Part shown: one piece after another, positions 1 to 6,371 of the stretch
Numbering within the stretch: position 1 is the stretch's first letter
Layout: every line of letters starts with the position of its first letter
Origin: Dehalococcoidales bacterium
GTDB taxonomy: Bacteria > Chloroflexota > Dehalococcoidia > Dehalococcoidales > UBA5760
DNA length: 19,461 nt
Reading direction: 5' to 3'
Assembly: GCA_028717305.1 (NCBI GenBank)
Contig: JAQUOC010000014.1
Location: 1 to 19,461 of the forward strand
Made by a program: the position numbers and the translations under genes
Notes under the pieces: generated by a model
The model's database searches: none
Told to the model about the DNA's origin: nothing
Seen by the model: the letters and a program-made list of their open reading frames with translations, nothing else

Positions 1-2176
1 GAACCCGATAAAAAGTAGGCTTACCGGCTTTTTTCAGTGCCTGGTAGGTCTTCGAACTGGCTTCTTTCCAGGCTGCTTTGAGTTTTTCACAGGCATCGAC
101 CAATGTACCTCCAGACGCCCAGGTCTGTCGGCTTCCTGCCGAGGGACCGGCCGCCCAGGTCTTATCGGTATCCCGGGTGGAGAGACGGATCTTGTCCAGC
201 GGTAACTCCAACACGTGGGCGGCAATCTGGGAGAGGAGAGCATCGTTACCCTCACCAGGCTCAGCAACCGCGCCGTAGACAGTGACGCTGTCGTCCGGAT
301 TTACCTCCACCGCCATCTCGCAGATATCTCCGGCCCATATAATCCCGAATGAACAGCAGCCGATACCAACGCCGCGCTTTACCGGGCCACCCTTTTTATT
401 GAACTCAGCGGCCTCTTTCCTGGCCCTTTCGTATTCCGGTTTGATGTCATCACACAGCTCAGGGAAAGGCCACTCTCTGGTAACCTGCCCGGTGGCTTGC
501 TTCTGCCCCTCTTTAAGAGAGTTCATCCGGCGGAACTCCAGCGGATCCATGCCAAGCTTTTCCGCCAGCATGTTCATCGCTATTTCCAGTCCGTAGATAG
601 TCTGGGGGGGACCAGCACCCCGGGCAGCGCCGCCGGGAGCGTTGTTGGTATAAACTGTGCGTGCCAGCGCCTTGATATTGGGAATATCGTAGCAGTTCTG
701 CAGCATCTGCAGAGAACGGTGCGGCATCAAGGCTCCCAGTATGGAATAGGCCCCCTTGTCGGCATCAAAGTTATATAAGAGGGCGGTCAGTTTACCTTTG
801 GCATCGGCGGCAAGCTTCAGTTTCATGTTGTAATAGGCATGTCTCTTGTTGGTGATAATCATCGATTCCGACATGTCGGGAACACAGCGGACAGGGCGTT
901 TGAACTTCAGGGCCGCTGCTGCCGTAACCGCCTCGGTGATAATTCCCATCTTGATGCCGAACTGCCCGCCGGCGTAGGCTTCCTGGTAACGAACATTTTC
1001 CCATCCTACCGCTTCTGCGATCTGAGCCGCGTGAACATGGATATCGATGCTCCGGCCCACCACAACCAGTTGGGCCTTGTTCCCCTCGCCGTCCAGATAA
1101 GCCAGGCTGGTCTCCGGCTCCAGCGGGGCCTGGTGGATACACTGCGTGGAAAACTCCGCCTCGACCACCGCCGCTGCCGTCGCCAGTGCCTTATCGGCAT
1201 CACCCTTAATCAGCGGCTGGGTAAAGAAGAGATTAGGTCTATTATGGATCTGAGGGGCACCGGGGGCAAGCGCTTCGTCCGGGGTCATCATAACCGGCAG
1301 GGGATCATAAGTAACCTTGACCGCCGCCGCGGCTGCCCTGGCCTGTTCCCTGGTCTCGGCGACTACGGCAACAATCGGGTCACCCAAGGTCCTCACCTTG
1401 TCCTCACACAAAACCGGCTGATCAGGATCTGCGTACCGGATGATATTGGTTCCCTTGATATCCTGGGGAGTCAAAATACCGACGACGCCGGGCATCTTTT
1501 CCGCCGCCGAGGTATCGACGGACTTGATCATGGCATGGAACTCGGTACTGCGCGCTACCGCCAGCTCCAGCATGACTTTCATCTTAATGTCACCGGTGAA
1601 CTTGGCCAAACCACATGCTTTCTCCATGGACCACGGTCGCGGATGTGATACCCCGACCATTCCCCTGCCCGCGACCAGGCTACGGTGGTATTCTTCCGGA
1701 GTCGTTTCTTTACGGATGAACTTCCCGGCGAGCATCACCGAATCGATGATCTTCTTATATCCCGTACAGCGGCACATGTTCCTCGACAGGGCTTTCTTGA
1801 TCTCCGCAACACTGGGGTTGGGATTCTTATCCAGCAGAGCCTTGCTGGCCATGATCATACCCGGAGTACAGTACCCACACTGGATACCCTGTGCCAGCAC
1901 AAAGGCCTCCTGAATCAAATGGGGATTATCCGGCGTACCCAGACCTTCTACCGAGATAACATCGGCACCCTCAAGATCCTTCACCTTCTTGAGGCAGGAA
2001 CGAACCGCTTCACCATTAACAATGACCGTACAGGCACCACACTGACCCTTACGGTCGCACGATTGCTTGGTCCCGGTGAGATCCAGATCATCACGCAAGA
2101 GGTCGAGAAGAACCTTATCCGGTTCGACCATGACTTCTCGCTTGACGCCATTTATTGTTAGGGTTACCTTCTGCAT
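1..2176 (-). CDS. Molybdopterin-dependent aldehyde oxidoreductase (xanthine oxidase family), 3' end beyond window
   Basis: My translation of the minus strand from the ATG at 2176-2174 stays open for 725 codons to the left edge, so the C-terminus is missing. The family (Desulfovibrio gigas type, about 900 residues) oxidises aldehydes to acids in the cytoplasm with two [2Fe-2S] clusters and a molybdopterin cytosine dinucleotide cofactor. The plant-type cluster ligands are C40, C46, C49 and C61. The second cluster ligands are C100, C103, C135 and C137 (motifs QCGYC and CRCTGY). The molybdenum domain follows from about residue 175, with GGQFG (403-407) and the ARGAGPPQ loop (518-525). The FeS and Mo domains are fused in one chain with no FAD domain, as in Mop-type enzymes and unlike three-subunit CO dehydrogenases. 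The final catalytic Glu would lie beyond the window. The substrate cannot be told from sequence. The gene is preceded by about 1 kb of non-coding DNA with a structured RNA. Confidence 0.9.
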   Translation of the reverse strand, partial: MQKVTLTINGVKREVMVEPDKVLLDLLRDDLDLTGTKQSCDRKGQCGACTVIVNGEAVRSCLKKVKDLEGADVISVEGLGTPDNPHLIQEAFVLAQGIQCGYCTPGMIMASKALLDKNPNPSVAEIKKALSRNMCRCTGYKKIIDSVMLAGKFIRKETTPEEYHRSLVAGRGMVGVSHPRPWSMEKACGLAKFTGDIKMKVMLELAVARSTEFHAMIKSVDTSAAEKMPGVVGILTPQDIKGTNIIRYADPDQPVLCEDKVRTLGDPIVAVVAETREQARAAAAAVKVTYDPLPVMMTPDEALAPGAPQIHNRPNLFFTQPLIKGDADKALATAAAVVEAEFSTQCIHQAPLEPETSLAYLDGEGNKAQLVVVGRSIDIHVHAAQIAEAVGWENVRYQEAYAGGQFGIKMGIITEAVTAAAALKFKRPVRCVPDMSESMIITNKRHAYYNMKLKLAADAKGKLTALLYNFDADKGAYSILGALMPHRSLQMLQNCYDIPNIKALARTVYTNNAPGGAARGAGPPQTIYGLEIAMNMLAEKLGMDPLEFRRMNSLKEGQKQATGQVTREWPFPELCDDIKPEYERARKEAAEFNKKGGPVKRGVGIGCCSFGIIWAGDICEMAVEVNPDDSVTVYGAVAEPGEGNDALLSQIAAHVLELPLDKIRLSTRDTDKTWAAGPSAGSRQTWASGGTLVDACEKLKAAWKEASSKTYQALKKAGKPTFYRV

Positions 2177-2222
2177 AATATTATCCTCTCTTAACGGTTC
2201 ATTGTGACTAGAGAACAGTCAT

Positions 2223-2480
2223 TTATTTACACGGTAAAATTACGATAGTATAATAGAACAGGGTGGCAAGCCCAGGGCTACTGAGGGGATTCAGGAGCAG
2301 AATCAAAGCTGCAACTGCTAGCTGAGATATTTTCTCCAGTTTCCTCAAAATTGAGCTTACGGTAGAAAAGGTACGCGCCGGATCTACTGTGTCAATGGAT
2401 TTGCCACCCTGGTGTATAGGAATAGGCAATGCTTGAAATCTCTGCTAGAGATCTCAAGCATTGCCTTTTAAATGCTCCAT
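2223..2480 (-). pseudogene. Small ORF with strong ribosome site, interrupted by stops inside a palindrome
   Basis: A very good ribosome site (AAAGGAGGT at 2495-2487, 6-nt spacing) precedes ATG at 2480-2478. The frame reads MEHLKGNA, then UGA (2456-2454) and UAG (2447-2445), both inside a 41-bp palindrome. The same frame then stays open for more than 70 codons to a stop at 2223, ending in a hydrophobic stretch (roughly LAVAALILLLNP onward). This fits a small gene of about 85 codons disrupted by palindrome insertion. Equally it may be an 8-codon leader peptide followed by a hairpin, with the later frame open by chance. I do not recognise the protein. A UGA reading as selenocysteine would not rescue it because UAG follows three codons later. 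Confidence 0.35.
2425..2465. repeat. 41-bp near-perfect palindrome
   Basis: The arms GGCAATGCTTGA (2425-2436) and TCAAGCATTGCC (2454-2465) are perfect 12-bp complements. After one mismatched pair (2437/2453) a second perfect 6-bp stem ATCTCT/AGAGAT (2438-2443, 2447-2452) closes on a 3-nt loop. TTTT follows on the plus strand, so it could terminate plus-strand transcription, but no plus-strand gene lies upstream. The arm sequence recurs at 3080-3091, which suggests a mobile palindromic repeat more than a simple terminator. Confidence 0.8.
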
Positions 2481-2799
2481 AGTTAGACCTCCTTTACCTA
2501 CCATTACTGGAAAATTCAAAAATCAATTTCCCAACCTCACCGGCAAGAACCGGGCGGGGTAATCCGGAAAACCTGATTCCCAAACCACAGCCTGCCTTCC
2601 GTTTTTACTGCAACAACCACCATAATACCCGACGGGTCAAGGGAACCGATATCTAACTCAAAACAACGCAAAGCTTACTGTACATCACCTCTCATAATAG
2701 CGGTCAACGAAGTATTCAAAGGCAAAGCGCATACAACTGAGATAAACATTCGACCTGACACAGAGAGGGTAGATTTTGAAAAGTAAAGATGAGGGCGTA

Positions 2800-2833
2800 A
2801 TTAAAAGAAAACATCTTTACAAAGAAAGATGTT
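2800..2833 (-). terminator. Rho-independent terminator of the structured RNA
   Basis: On the minus strand AACATCTTT (2833-2825) pairs perfectly with AAAGATGTT (2818-2810) across a 6-nt loop. TTCTTTTAAT (2809-2800) follows. The stem is AT-rich but perfect over 9 bp and has a good U tract. Its position right after the junction and the switching hairpin fits an expression platform or the 3' end of a small RNA. Confidence 0.75.
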
Positions 2834-2993
2834 CTTACCGACAAACTAAATTTGCCGGCCCATCTCTCCTTTCCAAACACGGGAGGCATAAACGTTTCCC
2901 TTCATACCCTTTGGATCTACTCGACCCAATGCCTGCTGCCCATGACCCCGCGGTTTTAGGTACAAACAGGTCGAAGAGGCCAATATTCAATTC
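2800..2993 (-). ncRNA. Structured RNA, candidate Moco-type riboswitch or leader RNA
   Basis: The transcript from the promoter folds into a three-way junction. P1 is GGCCU (2981-2977) with GGGCC (2861-2857). P2 is UCGACC (2974-2969) with GGUCGA (2926-2921). P3 is UCCAAA (2915-2910) with UUUGGA (2877-2872), enclosing an 8-bp hairpin (2908-2901 with 2892-2885). The single-stranded AAGGAG segment follows P3. A further 8-bp hairpin (2858-2851 with 2845-2838) overlaps the 3' strand of P1, a typical switch layout, and a terminator follows. The GCCUCCCG ... GGAAAGGAG pattern resembles what I recall of the Moco RNA motif. The next gene on this strand is a Moco enzyme, although about 620 bp away. The structure is seen in sequence; the riboswitch identity is inference. 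It could also be a free-standing small RNA. Confidence 0.6.
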
Positions 2994-2999
2994 GGAGGA

Positions 3000-3028
3000 A
3001 TTATAGCATTCATCCTACGGCATGTCAA
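3000..3028 (-). promoter_or_regulatory. Consensus sigma70-type promoter
   Basis: On the minus strand, TTGACA (3028-3023) and TATAAT (3005-3000) are separated by exactly 17 bp. Both hexamers match the bacterial consensus fully. The predicted transcription start is about 2993 and the transcript reads into the structured RNA at 2993-2800. This is the strongest promoter-like sequence in the window. Confidence 0.85.
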
Positions 3029-3079
3029 CACAGTGCACTGCGAAATGGGTAGTGCATCATCTTAAAATGATTGAGCGTT

Positions 3080-3091
3080 GGCAATGCTTGA
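3080..3091 (+). repeat. Extra copy of the palindrome arm GGCAATGCTTGA
   Basis: It matches all 12 bases of the arm at 2425-2436 and is inverted relative to the arm at 2454-2465. The two copies therefore flank the structured RNA and its promoter (about 610 bp between them). The match does not extend beyond the 12 bases on either side. Chance is possible but a 12-mer match within 1 kb is uncommon. Confidence 0.5.
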
Positions 3092-3216
3092 CCGATAGTT
3101 TACGCTTTAAGCACGGTACGGAAGAAAAAAGAATACGATTCCGCAGTTACCGATCCTCCATGTGATTCAAGAAGCTCCTGAAGAACCAGGGGCAAATTGA
3201 TTCGATGCGGTGGCAT

Positions 3217-3447
3217 TTAGCTATCGCCTCGTAAAGCTTTCCACCGCTCTTCACCCAAACACTGCCGGGCTGAAGCGCACCATTCAATACATGACGGCAC
3301 TTGCTCCTGATAAACGTACTGGCCGCATTGCTTGCACCTAATCCTGATCTCATCGGAAAATATCTCGACTTCATTACCGCAACTCGGGCACTTGTAGATT
3401 GCAGCACTCAGGTTACGCATGTCCTGTCCCGGGCATTTGCCGATCAT
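3217..3447 (-). CDS. Small cysteine-rich zinc-ribbon protein, unknown function
   Basis: A 76-residue soluble protein with eight cysteines. C20-x2-C23 and C38-x2-C41 form a rubredoxin-like or zinc-ribbon knuckle pair. C5, C53, C57 and C63 (segment SCIEWCASARQC) add a second possible metal or redox centre. GGGAG lies 9 nt before the ATG at 3447. It is the third gene after hcp and the cupin gene, 33 nt behind the cupin stop, so it is probably co-transcribed with them. The context suggests a role in NO or redox stress or in metal handling, but no activity can be assigned. An overlapping 86-residue frame at 3147-3407 has no ribosome site and is discarded. Confidence 0.75.
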   Translation of the reverse strand: MIGKCPGQDMRNLSAAIYKCPSCGNEVEIFSDEIRIRCKQCGQYVYQEQVPSCIEWCASARQCLGEERWKALRGDS

Positions 3448-3480
3448 AATTATTATCTCCCGCTACTTTTATTCTACTGC

Positions 3481-3825
3481 TCAACTTTCCTTGATCATAA
3501 CCAGCATCATCTTAAATCTTTCGACCGCTTTAAGGGCATGAGGCTGGTTAGCCGGCATGATAACCGCTTCACCTGCTCCCATCCGAATGCTTCGGCCGCC
3601 GATAGCAATGTCAGTTTCGCCATCGATGATATAGACCAAGGCATCGAAAGGAGCGGTATGCTCGCTCAATCCCTGCCCTCTGTCGAAAGCGAACAAGGTG
3701 ACCGATCCCGCATTCCGCCCGATTATTGTCCGGCTTACTACCGTACCGCTCTGGTAGTCGACCAGAGCGGCCATTTGTGCCGATTCAGCTATCAAAACAT
3801 TACCGGAGTTATTTTCTATGTCCAT
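3481..3825 (-). CDS. Small cupin-domain protein
   Basis: A 114-residue single-domain cupin. A glycine-rich beta-barrel pattern is visible: SEHTAPFDALVYIIDGE (about 54-70) is cupin motif 1 and GEAVIMPANQPHAL (85-98) is motif 2. Only one His is left in motif 1 and one in motif 2 (H96), so metal binding is uncertain and may be incomplete. I chose the ATG at 3825 because AGGAGG lies 11 nt upstream; an in-frame ATG at 3855 has no comparable ribosome site and would begin only 12 nt after the hcp stop. It lies directly downstream of hcp and upstream of the zinc-ribbon gene, same strand. A sensor or small-molecule binding role in the hcp operon is plausible but unproven. Confidence 0.8.
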   Translation of the reverse strand: MDIENNSGNVLIAESAQMAALVDYQSGTVVSRTIIGRNAGSVTLFAFDRGQGLSEHTAPFDALVYIIDGETDIAIGGRSIRMGAGEAVIMPANQPHALKAVERFKMMLVMIKES

Positions 3826-3866
3826 AGAGTCACTAACCTCCTCAGCCGGAATCATATACTCTCAGA

Positions 3867-5429
3867 TTACCCTAACATAGCCCTCATATCAGCCTCCGGG
3901 GTCGATATCGGTTTGAGATTAAATTTTTCCACCAGGACGCTGAGCACGGTGGGTGATACGAAGGCCGGTAGCGAAGGGCCCAGATAGATGTCCTTGATGC
4001 CAAGCGAAAGGAGAGTGAGCAAGATACAGACCGCCTTCTGCTCGTACCAGGATAAAACCAGTGAAAGAGGCAGTTCGTTAACACCGCAATCGAAGGCTTT
4101 AGCCAATGCCACCGCTACCTGAATCGCCGAGTAGGCATCGTTACACTGTCCCATGTCAAGTAATCGGGGCAGACCGGCAATCTCACCGATTTTAAGATCA
4201 TTGAAGCGGAATTTACCGCAGGCCAGTGTCAGCACTACCGTATTGTCTGGAGTCTGCTTCACGAACTCCGTATAGTAGTTACGTCCCGGTTTGGCACCGT
4301 CACAACCACCGACGAGGAATATGTGTTTGAGAGATCCTGATTTCACCGCCTCAATGACCTTGTCAGCTACTCCCATCACGGTATTTCTGGCAAAGCCGGT
4401 CATCAACTCGGTGCCACCATTGATGCCGGTGAACTGTTTATCTTCATCCCAGCCACCCAGCTTAAGCGCCTTTTCAATAACAGGAGTGAAATCTTTCTTG
4501 CCATCCCTGTCAGGTATATGTTTCAACCCCGGATAACCGACCACTGACGTGGTGAAAATATTCCCGGCATAAGACTCTCGGGGTGGCATGATGCAGTTGG
4601 TAGTATACAGAATCGGCGCGGGGAGGTTATCGAACTCCTTCTGCTGGTTCTGCCAGGCGGTTCCGTAATTACCTTTCAGATGAGGATACTTCCTTAGTTC
4701 CGGGTAGCCGTGGGCAGGCAACATCTCTCCATGGGTATAGATGTTAATACCCTTTCCCTCCGTCTGCTCCAAAAGATGCTTCAGATCCAGCAGATCGTGA
4801 CCGGTCACCACGATAAACGGCCCTTTTTCCACTTTCATACTCACTTTGGTAGGGACGGGATGACCATAGGCTGAAGTATTGGCTTCATCCAGCAGGGCCA
4901 TGCACTTGAGATTGACCTGACCGAATTCCATGATCAAAGACAACCACTCATCTACGCTGTGGTCTTCCCCGACGGCCCGCATGCCCTTGTAGAGCCAGGC
5001 AGTAACCTCCGGATCATCCTTACCCAGGATATGAGCATGCCAGGCATAGGCAGCCATGCCTCTCAAACCAAAAAGCAGCGTCGAGCGAAGCGAAACGATG
5101 TCGATATCTCCGTGGAAGAGTCTAGCCGGGTTGAAATCTTCGGCACCACCCAGTTTCTCCTTTGCTGCTTCCACCCTAACTTTGAGTTCAGCAATGCGCG
5201 CCGGGTCGAAGTTAACATTGGTCAGGGTGGCAAAAAGTCCCTGCATCATCAGTTCGTCCGCTTTTCTACCCGGTTTCTTCCCTGCGGCGGCACGCGCCAA
5301 TCCTATCAGGGCACAAACCAGATCATCATGCTTATTGGCTACCTCAGGCTTCTTACCACAGACGCCTGATTTGGTGCAGCCCGTGCCTTTGGCTGTCTGC
5401 TCGCACTGGAAACAAAACATGTCATTCAT
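3867..5429 (-). CDS. hcp: Hybrid cluster protein (hydroxylamine reductase), class I
   Basis: A 520-residue cytoplasmic iron-sulfur protein of full family length. Hcp reduces hydroxylamine to ammonia in vitro and acts as NO reductase or in nitrosative stress in vivo. The N-terminal cubane cysteines are C6, C9, C18 and C24 (C-x2-C-x8-C-x5-C), the class I spacing of anaerobes. All expected hybrid-cluster ligands are present: H211, E235, C279, C376 (persulfide position), C404, C429, E463 and K465. The ATG at 5429 is preceded by AGGAGG with 7-nt spacing; the upstream in-frame start at 5492 would add a poorly supported extension through the promoter. It heads an operon with a cupin and a zinc-ribbon gene. 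A Crp/Fnr regulator is divergent, as is common for HcpR control. Confidence 0.97.
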   Translation of the reverse strand: MNDMFCFQCEQTAKGTGCTKSGVCGKKPEVANKHDDLVCALIGLARAAAGKKPGRKADELMMQGLFATLTNVNFDPARIAELKVRVEAAKEKLGGAEDFNPARLFHGDIDIVSLRSTLLFGLRGMAAYAWHAHILGKDDPEVTAWLYKGMRAVGEDHSVDEWLSLIMEFGQVNLKCMALLDEANTSAYGHPVPTKVSMKVEKGPFIVVTGHDLLDLKHLLEQTEGKGINIYTHGEMLPAHGYPELRKYPHLKGNYGTAWQNQQKEFDNLPAPILYTTNCIMPPRESYAGNIFTTSVVGYPGLKHIPDRDGKKDFTPVIEKALKLGGWDEDKQFTGINGGTELMTGFARNTVMGVADKVIEAVKSGSLKHIFLVGGCDGAKPGRNYYTEFVKQTPDNTVVLTLACGKFRFNDLKIGEIAGLPRLLDMGQCNDAYSAIQVAVALAKAFDCGVNELPLSLVLSWYEQKAVCILLTLLSLGIKDIYLGPSLPAFVSPTVLSVLVEKFNLKPISTPEADMRAMLG

Positions 5430-5475
5430 TCGATTACCTCCTATCTGATGCCGGCAGCAATTATTTGCGCTACCA

Positions 5476-5523
5476 AATATAATATAATACAATGACGACG
5501 TGAAAGCGGTAACTTAGGTTACC
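5476..5523 (-). promoter_or_regulatory. hcp promoter region with 16-bp palindromic operator
   Basis: GGTAAC-TTAG-GTTACC at 5508-5523 is a perfect 6-4-6 inverted repeat in the divergent hcp/regulator gap, of the size bound by Crp/Fnr dimers. On the minus strand an AT-rich block gives TATATT at 5486-5481. If that is the -10, transcription starts near 5474 and the palindrome is centred at about -41.5, the classic class II activator position. Overlapping TATATT and TATAAT hexamers make the exact start uncertain. For a plus-strand start near 5495 the same site would lie downstream and repress the regulator. Confidence 0.6.
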
Positions 5524-5539
5524 AAAAAGAAGATCTTCG

Positions 5540-6232
5540 ATGTATTTAGAATGGATTGATACCTTGAAGTCAGCGTTGCTGTTTCGCGGCATCGGCAGCG
5601 AGTCTTTAAATATCATGCTCGATTGCCTCAAGCCAACTGTGCGCCGAACCAAACAGCGTGAGATTATCGTAGCGTATGGCCAACCGTTTCAGGGTATCGG
5701 GATTATCGCCAGTGGTAAGGTGGCTCTCAGCAAAGAAACATATTCCGGTAACCGCATTATCATGGGGATACTCGAAGCCGGCGATGTTTTCGGAGAAGCA
5801 GTGGCCTTTTCCGACCGCAGAATCTGGCCGATGACCGTTATCGCACAGGAAGATTGTATCTTGCTTTTTCTCCCGCCGGACAAGATAACCGGTGCCTGTT
5901 CAAATATCTGTTCTTCTCACAGTACCCTGATTATAAACATGCTGCGAATCTTATCCAACCGGGCTGCGATGTTGGATAAGAAAATAGAGCACATTTCAGC
6001 TAAGAATATCAGAGGCAGAATCAGCAGCTATTTGCTGGATACATACCTTCAGTCGGGTAATAAGGACCTCACGCTCACGATGAAAAGGCATGAGCTTGCT
6101 GACTATCTCAACATACCCCGGCCTTCTTTATCCCGAGAAATGGGTTCGATGCGTGACGACGGCATCATTGAATTTGAAGGCTCACATGTTACGATTAAGA
6201 ATGCACTGAAACTGGAGAAGTCGATCCAGTAA
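5540..6232 (+). CDS. Crp/Fnr-family transcriptional regulator, likely HcpR-like
   Basis: A 230-residue cytoplasmic DNA-binding protein of normal family length. Residues about 12-115 form the cyclic-nucleotide-binding-like beta roll (GDVFGE at 81-86). A long dimerisation helix follows (about 125-155), then a winged helix-turn-helix (about 178-220) with recognition helix RPSLSREMGSM (194-204), the usual Crp/Fnr pattern. There is no N-terminal Fnr-type cysteine cluster, so direct [4Fe-4S] oxygen sensing is unlikely; HcpR relatives use haem or other ligands. Isolated cysteines occur at 29, 106, 120 and 124. It is transcribed away from hcp with a shared palindrome between them, so control of hcp and of itself is the natural inference. 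The ribosome site before ATG 5540 is weak (GAAGA). Confidence 0.88.
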   Translation: MYLEWIDTLKSALLFRGIGSESLNIMLDCLKPTVRRTKQREIIVAYGQPFQGIGIIASGKVALSKETYSGNRIIMGILEAGDVFGEAVAFSDRRIWPMTVIAQEDCILLFLPPDKITGACSNICSSHSTLIINMLRILSNRAAMLDKKIEHISAKNIRGRISSYLLDTYLQSGNKDLTLTMKRHELADYLNIPRPSLSREMGSMRDDGIIEFEGSHVTIKNALKLEKSIQ

Positions 6233-6312
6233 TTTTCCATCGTTAACCGTCGCCTGAGATCAGTAACTGCTGCGGCGCTAATGCCAGCGGTTTCTTCTCA
6301 AACAAAAGTTAA

Positions 6313-6347
6313 GGCGAGGGCGCCTCGATTTCTGAGGCGCCCTCGCC
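6313..6347 (-). terminator. Terminator of the selenoperoxiredoxin gene
   Basis: A perfect 14-bp GC-rich stem (6313-6326 with 6334-6347) closes on a 7-nt loop. It begins 25 nt after the peroxiredoxin stop. On the minus strand it is followed by TTAACTTTTGTTTG, a moderate U tract. It also lies between two convergent genes and may stop the plus-strand regulator transcript, but there the U tract is absent. Confidence 0.8.
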
Positions 6348-6371
6348 AAGTATCTCTATCTAGTGGCTGAA

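Larger units (their letters stand above)
2177..2799 (-). other. Long leader or intergenic region of the aldehyde oxidoreductase gene
   Basis: No intact gene longer than about 60 codons is supported here. On the minus strand it contains the end of the broken or leader ORF (2480-2223) with its 41-bp palindrome. It also contains a short open frame of about 40 codons around 2665-2540 (peptide including LDPSGIMVVVAV) that ends at a TGA and lacks a clear ribosome site. If the structured RNA upstream reads through its terminator, this stretch becomes an mRNA leader of over 600 nt, which is unusually long. Decayed coding DNA is an alternative. Confidence 0.5.

Noticed and set aside
282..2161. Several plus-strand open frames of 90-270 codons
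   Set aside because: They are antisense to the aldehyde oxidoreductase, lack ribosome sites and show no family motifs.
2800..2993. 6S RNA, SRP RNA, tmRNA or RNase P RNA
   Set aside because: The size would suit 6S RNA, but the fold is a three-way junction and not a long rod with a central bubble. The conserved cores of SRP, tmRNA and RNase P RNA are absent.
2776..3006. 76-codon plus-strand frame
   Set aside because: It is antisense to the structured RNA, its terminator and promoter, and has a basic low-quality composition.
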